A stretch of 17,202 bases of DNA. Origin: CAZKCK01 sp964552325. GTDB lineage: Bacteria > Bacteroidota > Bacteroidia > Bacteroidales > TTA-H9. The notes under the pieces were generated by a model. It was given only the letters and a program-made list of their open reading frames with translations, was not told where the DNA came from and ran no database searches. Position 1 is the first letter of the stretch; each line of letters starts with the position of its first letter. Location of the stretch: the NCBI GenBank assembly GCA_964552325.1, contig CAZKHA010000064.1, positions 1-17,202 on the forward strand, read 5' to 3'. The position numbers were made by a program, and so were the translations under genes. This document shows, piece by piece, positions 14,708 through 17,202 of the stretch.

Positions 14708-16855
14708 ATGTTAAGTATATATAAAGCCGGCTGCTTCTTTATCGTATTATTTTTGATGGCCTGTTCAGGCAATCAGCTAACCTCAACCGTAATGAATCAA
14801 AGTGATTTTCAAGCGCCACCAATGGCGCCACAACAACCTAAGCAATTTCAAGAATTTGGAAACCAGCGCAGCGATCCATTCTTCTGGATAAAGAATCCGG
14901 ATGATAGCCAAGTGCTTGCGTATTTAAAAGCAGAAAACGATTATACCCAAGCCGTGATGAAGCCTACGCTTGGCCTTCAGGAAAAGCTTTTTGCTGAAAT
15001 GAAAGCCCGGATTAAAGAAGAAGATGCCACAGTGCCCCAACTCTACCGTGGTTATTACTATTATTCGCGCACCGAAACCGGTAAGCAGTACCCCTTGTAT
15101 TGCCGCAAAAAAGGCCAGCTTAGCACCAACGAGGAAGTGTTTTTTGATGTAAACAAGCTGGCCGAAGGCAAAGATGCTTTCATTTTTGCCGAGTATTCAA
15201 TTAGCACACAAAACGACCTTGCCGCCTATATGTTTAACACCAATGGTTCGTACGCATCTTTTACCTTAAAAATTAAGAACCTGACCACAGGTATCGATTT
15301 GCCCGATGAACTCGAAAACGTTCAATCGTTTGCATGGGCCAACGACAACAAAACGCTTTTCTACACCATTGGCAACGAAGCCTTGCGTCCGTACCGGGTG
15401 TACAGGCATGAGTTGGGTTCATCGCAACCCGATATCTTGCTGTATGAGGAAAAAGATGAGTTGTTTAATGTTCGGGTGCTTAAAGGAAAAACGCGGGCAC
15501 AAATTTTCATAGCTTCTACCAGCTTTACTACCTCAGAGTGGCAAATGCTGGATGCCAGCAAACCATTGGGCGATTTTAAAGTGCTTATTCCCCGCAAAAA
15601 AGATGTGGAATACAGTATTTTCCCTCACACAAATACATTTTATGTTTTGTACAAAGACCCCAACTGTAAAAACAGCAAGGTGTATCAAGCCCCAATGGAT
15701 AAGGTTGGTAATAAAACTGCCTGGAAAGAGGTGGTGGGCCATGATGCCAACGTAAAAATTGAAGACATTGATGTGTTTGAGAAATTTATTGCACTGTATG
15801 TTCGCACAAACGGCTTGAATGAAATCAGGGTTTTAAATCTAACCGACCAGCAAATCAACAACATTACGTTTCAAGAACCTGTTTACACCGTCGATGGGGT
15901 TTCAACTCCTGAATTTACGGCTAGCCGATTGCGCTATAGCTATTCTTCACTTAACAGGCCCTCAACTATTTATGACTATGATGTGGTTACCGGTAAAAGT
16001 GAACGATTGAAACAGCAAGAGGTGCCAGGAGGTTTCGATCCCGAAAATTATACGGTTGAACGTATTTGGGCTACAGCCCGTGATGGAGCTCAAATCCCGA
16101 TGGCATTGGTGTATAAAAAAGGAATGGAACGCGATGGGCACAACCCAGCTTTGCTTTATGCCTATGGTTCGTATGGATATAGCAGCGATGCCTACTTCAG
16201 TTCGAATATTTATAGCCTGATAGATAGGGGTTTTGTTTATGCCATTGCGCAGGTCAGGGGTGGTAGTGAAATGGGCGAGGAATGGTATGAGCAAGGCAAG
16301 CTCTTTAATAAGATGAATACGTTTACCGATTTTATTGCGTGTTCCGAAGCGCTAATCAACCAAAAATATACCTCCAGCAATCTCTTGGCCATTCGTGGTG
16401 GCAGTGCGGGCGGTTTGTTGGTAGGTGCCGTTGCCAATATGCGGCCCGATTTATATAAGGTTGTGTTGGCATTGGTGCCCTTTGTGGATGTGATAAATAC
16501 CATGCAAGACACTACTTTGCCGCTTACCACGCAAGAATATGAGCAATGGGGAAACCCATTTGTTGAGCCCGATTACAGGTATATGCTCAGCTATTCGCCT
16601 TATGACAATGTAAAAAAACAGGCTTACCCCAATATGCTGGTTACGGGTGGTTTGCACGACTCGCAGGTAGGGTTTCATGAACCTAGCAAATGGGTGGCAA
16701 AGCTTCGCACGCTCAAAACCGACGATAACCTGGTGTTGTTGCACATGAATATGCAATCGGGCCATGGCGGTGCCACGGGCAGATTCGATAGGCTTCGCGA
16801 GCTAGCCCTTGAGTGGGCCTTTACGCTGGATAGGATGGGGATGGCTGGTGAATAA
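14708..16855 (+). CDS. ptrB: Oligopeptidase B (S9A serine peptidase), predicted lipoprotein
   Basis: Serine peptidase of the prolyl oligopeptidase family that cuts short peptides, classically after Lys or Arg. The 715 residues start with a lipoprotein signal: a hydrophobic stretch, then the lipobox LMAC with Cys19. Residues about 35-70 carry the FWIKNPDD start typical of S9A, followed by a beta-propeller gate (about 90-440) and the alpha/beta-hydrolase domain (about 470-710). The catalytic triad is Ser566 in RGGSAGG, Asp651 in GLHDSQV and His686 in SGHGG. PLTTQEYEQWGNP and SYSPYDNV are hallmarks of oligopeptidase B more than of prolyl oligopeptidase. The residues after Cys (SGN) lack an acidic surface-export signal, so a periplasm-facing lipoprotein is the simplest guess. 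The gene stands alone after the mdh terminator. I see no T-run terminator after it. Confidence 0.93.
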   Translation: MLSIYKAGCFFIVLFLMACSGNQLTSTVMNQSDFQAPPMAPQQPKQFQEFGNQRSDPFFWIKNPDDSQVLAYLKAENDYTQAVMKPTLGLQEKLFAEMKARIKEEDATVPQLYRGYYYYSRTETGKQYPLYCRKKGQLSTNEEVFFDVNKLAEGKDAFIFAEYSISTQNDLAAYMFNTNGSYASFTLKIKNLTTGIDLPDELENVQSFAWANDNKTLFYTIGNEALRPYRVYRHELGSSQPDILLYEEKDELFNVRVLKGKTRAQIFIASTSFTTSEWQMLDASKPLGDFKVLIPRKKDVEYSIFPHTNTFYVLYKDPNCKNSKVYQAPMDKVGNKTAWKEVVGHDANVKIEDIDVFEKFIALYVRTNGLNEIRVLNLTDQQINNITFQEPVYTVDGVSTPEFTASRLRYSYSSLNRPSTIYDYDVVTGKSERLKQQEVPGGFDPENYTVERIWATARDGAQIPMALVYKKGMERDGHNPALLYAYGSYGYSSDAYFSSNIYSLIDRGFVYAIAQVRGGSEMGEEWYEQGKLFNKMNTFTDFIACSEALINQKYTSSNLLAIRGGSAGGLLVGAVANMRPDLYKVVLALVPFVDVINTMQDTTLPLTTQEYEQWGNPFVEPDYRYMLSYSPYDNVKKQAYPNMLVTGGLHDSQVGFHEPSKWVAKLRTLKTDDNLVLLHMNMQSGHGGATGRFDRLRELALEWAFTLDRMGMAGE

Positions 16856-16872
16856 CTATTGCTCTGTGAGCA

Positions 16873-16934
16873 GGGAAAGGGTGAAAGGTGAAAGGTGAAG
16901 GGTGAAGGGTAGAGGGTAGCAGGGTAAAGGGTGC
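16873..16934 (+). repeat. G-rich degenerate heptamer repeat, block 1
   Basis: About eight units close to AAGGGTG/AAAGGTG follow each other with a period of mostly 7 nt. GGG triplets begin at 16900, 16907, 16914, 16922 and 16929, which gives G-quadruplex potential on the plus strand with loops of 4-5 nt. The last units drift to GAGGGTA and CAGGGTA. Confidence 0.8.
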
Positions 16935-16954
16935 AGCTTGCCCAACCGAAGAAT

Positions 16955-17030
16955 GAGGGTGGGGGTAAAGGGTGAAAGGTGAAGGGTGAAGGGTGGAGGT
17001 ACTGGGTAAAAGATTGATGGTTAAGGGTTA
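16955..17030 (+). repeat. G-rich degenerate heptamer repeat, block 2
   Basis: This block repeats the core of block 1: the string starting AAAGGGTGAAAGGTG at 16967 equals that at 16876 except that block 1 has one additional seven-base unit. GGG or longer runs start at 16957, 16961, 16970, 16984, 16991, 17004 and 17025. It fades into GGTTAAGGGTTAATG. Confidence 0.8.
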
Positions 17031-17090
17031 ATGAGCGTGTAAAATACTCTGTGTATACACTCGGAGGTTCTATTTTCCCAGTTTCTCCCT

Positions 17091-17108
17091 ACTACTTACT
17101 ACTTACTT
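17091..17108 (+). repeat. Short tandem heptamer ACTACTT
   Basis: Two exact copies of ACTACTT (17091-17104) plus a partial ACTT follow a pyrimidine-rich stretch. The period is again 7 nt, as in the G-rich blocks, but the unit is not simply their reverse complement. Confidence 0.6.
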
Positions 17109-17151
17109 CAACTCTTTGCTCCCCCACTCACCACTGATTTGAAGACCATTG

Positions 17152-17159
17152 TAAATTTG
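17152..17159 (+). promoter_or_regulatory. Possible -7 box for a gene beyond the window
   Basis: TAAATTTG matches TAnnTTTG and lies 33 nt before an ATG at 17192. There is no TTG at the expected -33 distance. Weak call, made because the spacing to the ATG resembles that of other genes here. Confidence 0.35.
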
Positions 17160-17191
17160 TCAGGATTTTATAATATTTTAGAAAAGGGTAT

Positions 17192-17202
17192 ATGATAAAA
17201 GG
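17192..17202 (+). CDS. Possible start of the next gene (truncated by window end)
   Basis: ATG ATA AAA GG at the last bases would encode Met-Ile-Lys and continue out of the window. Purine-rich GAAAAGGG (17181-17188) a few bases upstream could be a ribosome-binding site, and a -7 box precedes it. Only three codons are visible, so neither the product nor its reality can be judged. Confidence 0.25.

Larger units (their letters stand above)
16856..17202. other. Noncoding region after the oligopeptidase gene
   Basis: 347 nt with no supported complete gene. From left to right it holds a G-rich repeat block (16873-16934), a second one (16955-17030), a ten-base perfect palindrome GTGTATACAC (17051-17060), a short ACTACTT repeat (17091-17108), a possible -7 box (17152-17159) and a possible start codon at 17192. 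Confidence 0.7.

Noticed and set aside
16873..17030. CRISPR array
   Set aside because: Units are 7 nt and contiguous, with no spacers of constant length and no cas genes; this is a simple degenerate tandem repeat.
16873..17030. Telomere-like or replication-terminus repeat
   Set aside because: GGGTTA-like units appear only at the fading end of block 2; there is no sign of a chromosome end or of a known Ter site.
1..17202. Defence system, prophage, insertion sequence or other mobile element
   Set aside because: All genes are ordinary metabolic, regulatory or envelope functions; no transposase, integrase, terminal inverted repeat or target duplication was seen.

Overview
The window looks like a chromosomal segment of a Bacteroidota (Bacteroidetes) bacterium, probably an uncultured or environmental member. 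I would not go below phylum. The evidence is: moderately AT-rich DNA; several intergenic regions carrying the phylum-typical -7 element TAnnTTTG; few clear Shine-Dalgarno sequences; and a gene set typical of the group (a large exported Asp-box/sortilin-like propeller protein, an ATP-type PEP carboxykinase, a malic enzyme fused to a phosphotransacetylase domain, and a lipoprotein-type oligopeptidase B). No phage, plasmid, IS element, CRISPR array, tRNA or rRNA was seen.

Layout. 1-377 (minus): the 5' part of a CheY-like receiver protein, cut by the window edge. 573-1550 (plus): tRNA-dihydrouridine synthase. 1752-3116 (plus): an NtrC-type sigma-54 response regulator whose end overlaps a convergent HAD-phosphatase gene (3106-3747, minus). 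3806-5624 (minus): a tightly coupled sugar aminotransferase and sugar-phosphate transferase, perhaps co-transcribed with the HAD gene. They suit making an amino sugar and loading it on a lipid carrier, but no glycosyltransferase or flippase is nearby. 5771-9025 (minus): the 1084-residue propeller protein, ending in a strong terminator.

9350-14618 (plus) holds maeB, pckA and mdh, three enzymes of the malate/oxaloacetate/PEP/pyruvate node, in one orientation. Terminators follow pckA and mdh, and promoter-like motifs precede maeB and pckA, so this looks like a functional neighbourhood of separately transcribed genes more than one operon. 14708-16855 (plus): a lipoprotein-type oligopeptidase B. 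16856-17202 is noncoding. It carries G-rich 7-nt-period repeats with G-quadruplex potential, and a possible promoter and start codon for the next gene at the very edge.

I see no clearly new multi-gene system. The parts most worth a second look are the G-rich heptamer repeats, the paired palindromes in front of the sigma-54 regulator, the -7 box directly abutting the dus start codon, the isolated aminotransferase/phosphotransferase pair, and the C4-node gene cluster.
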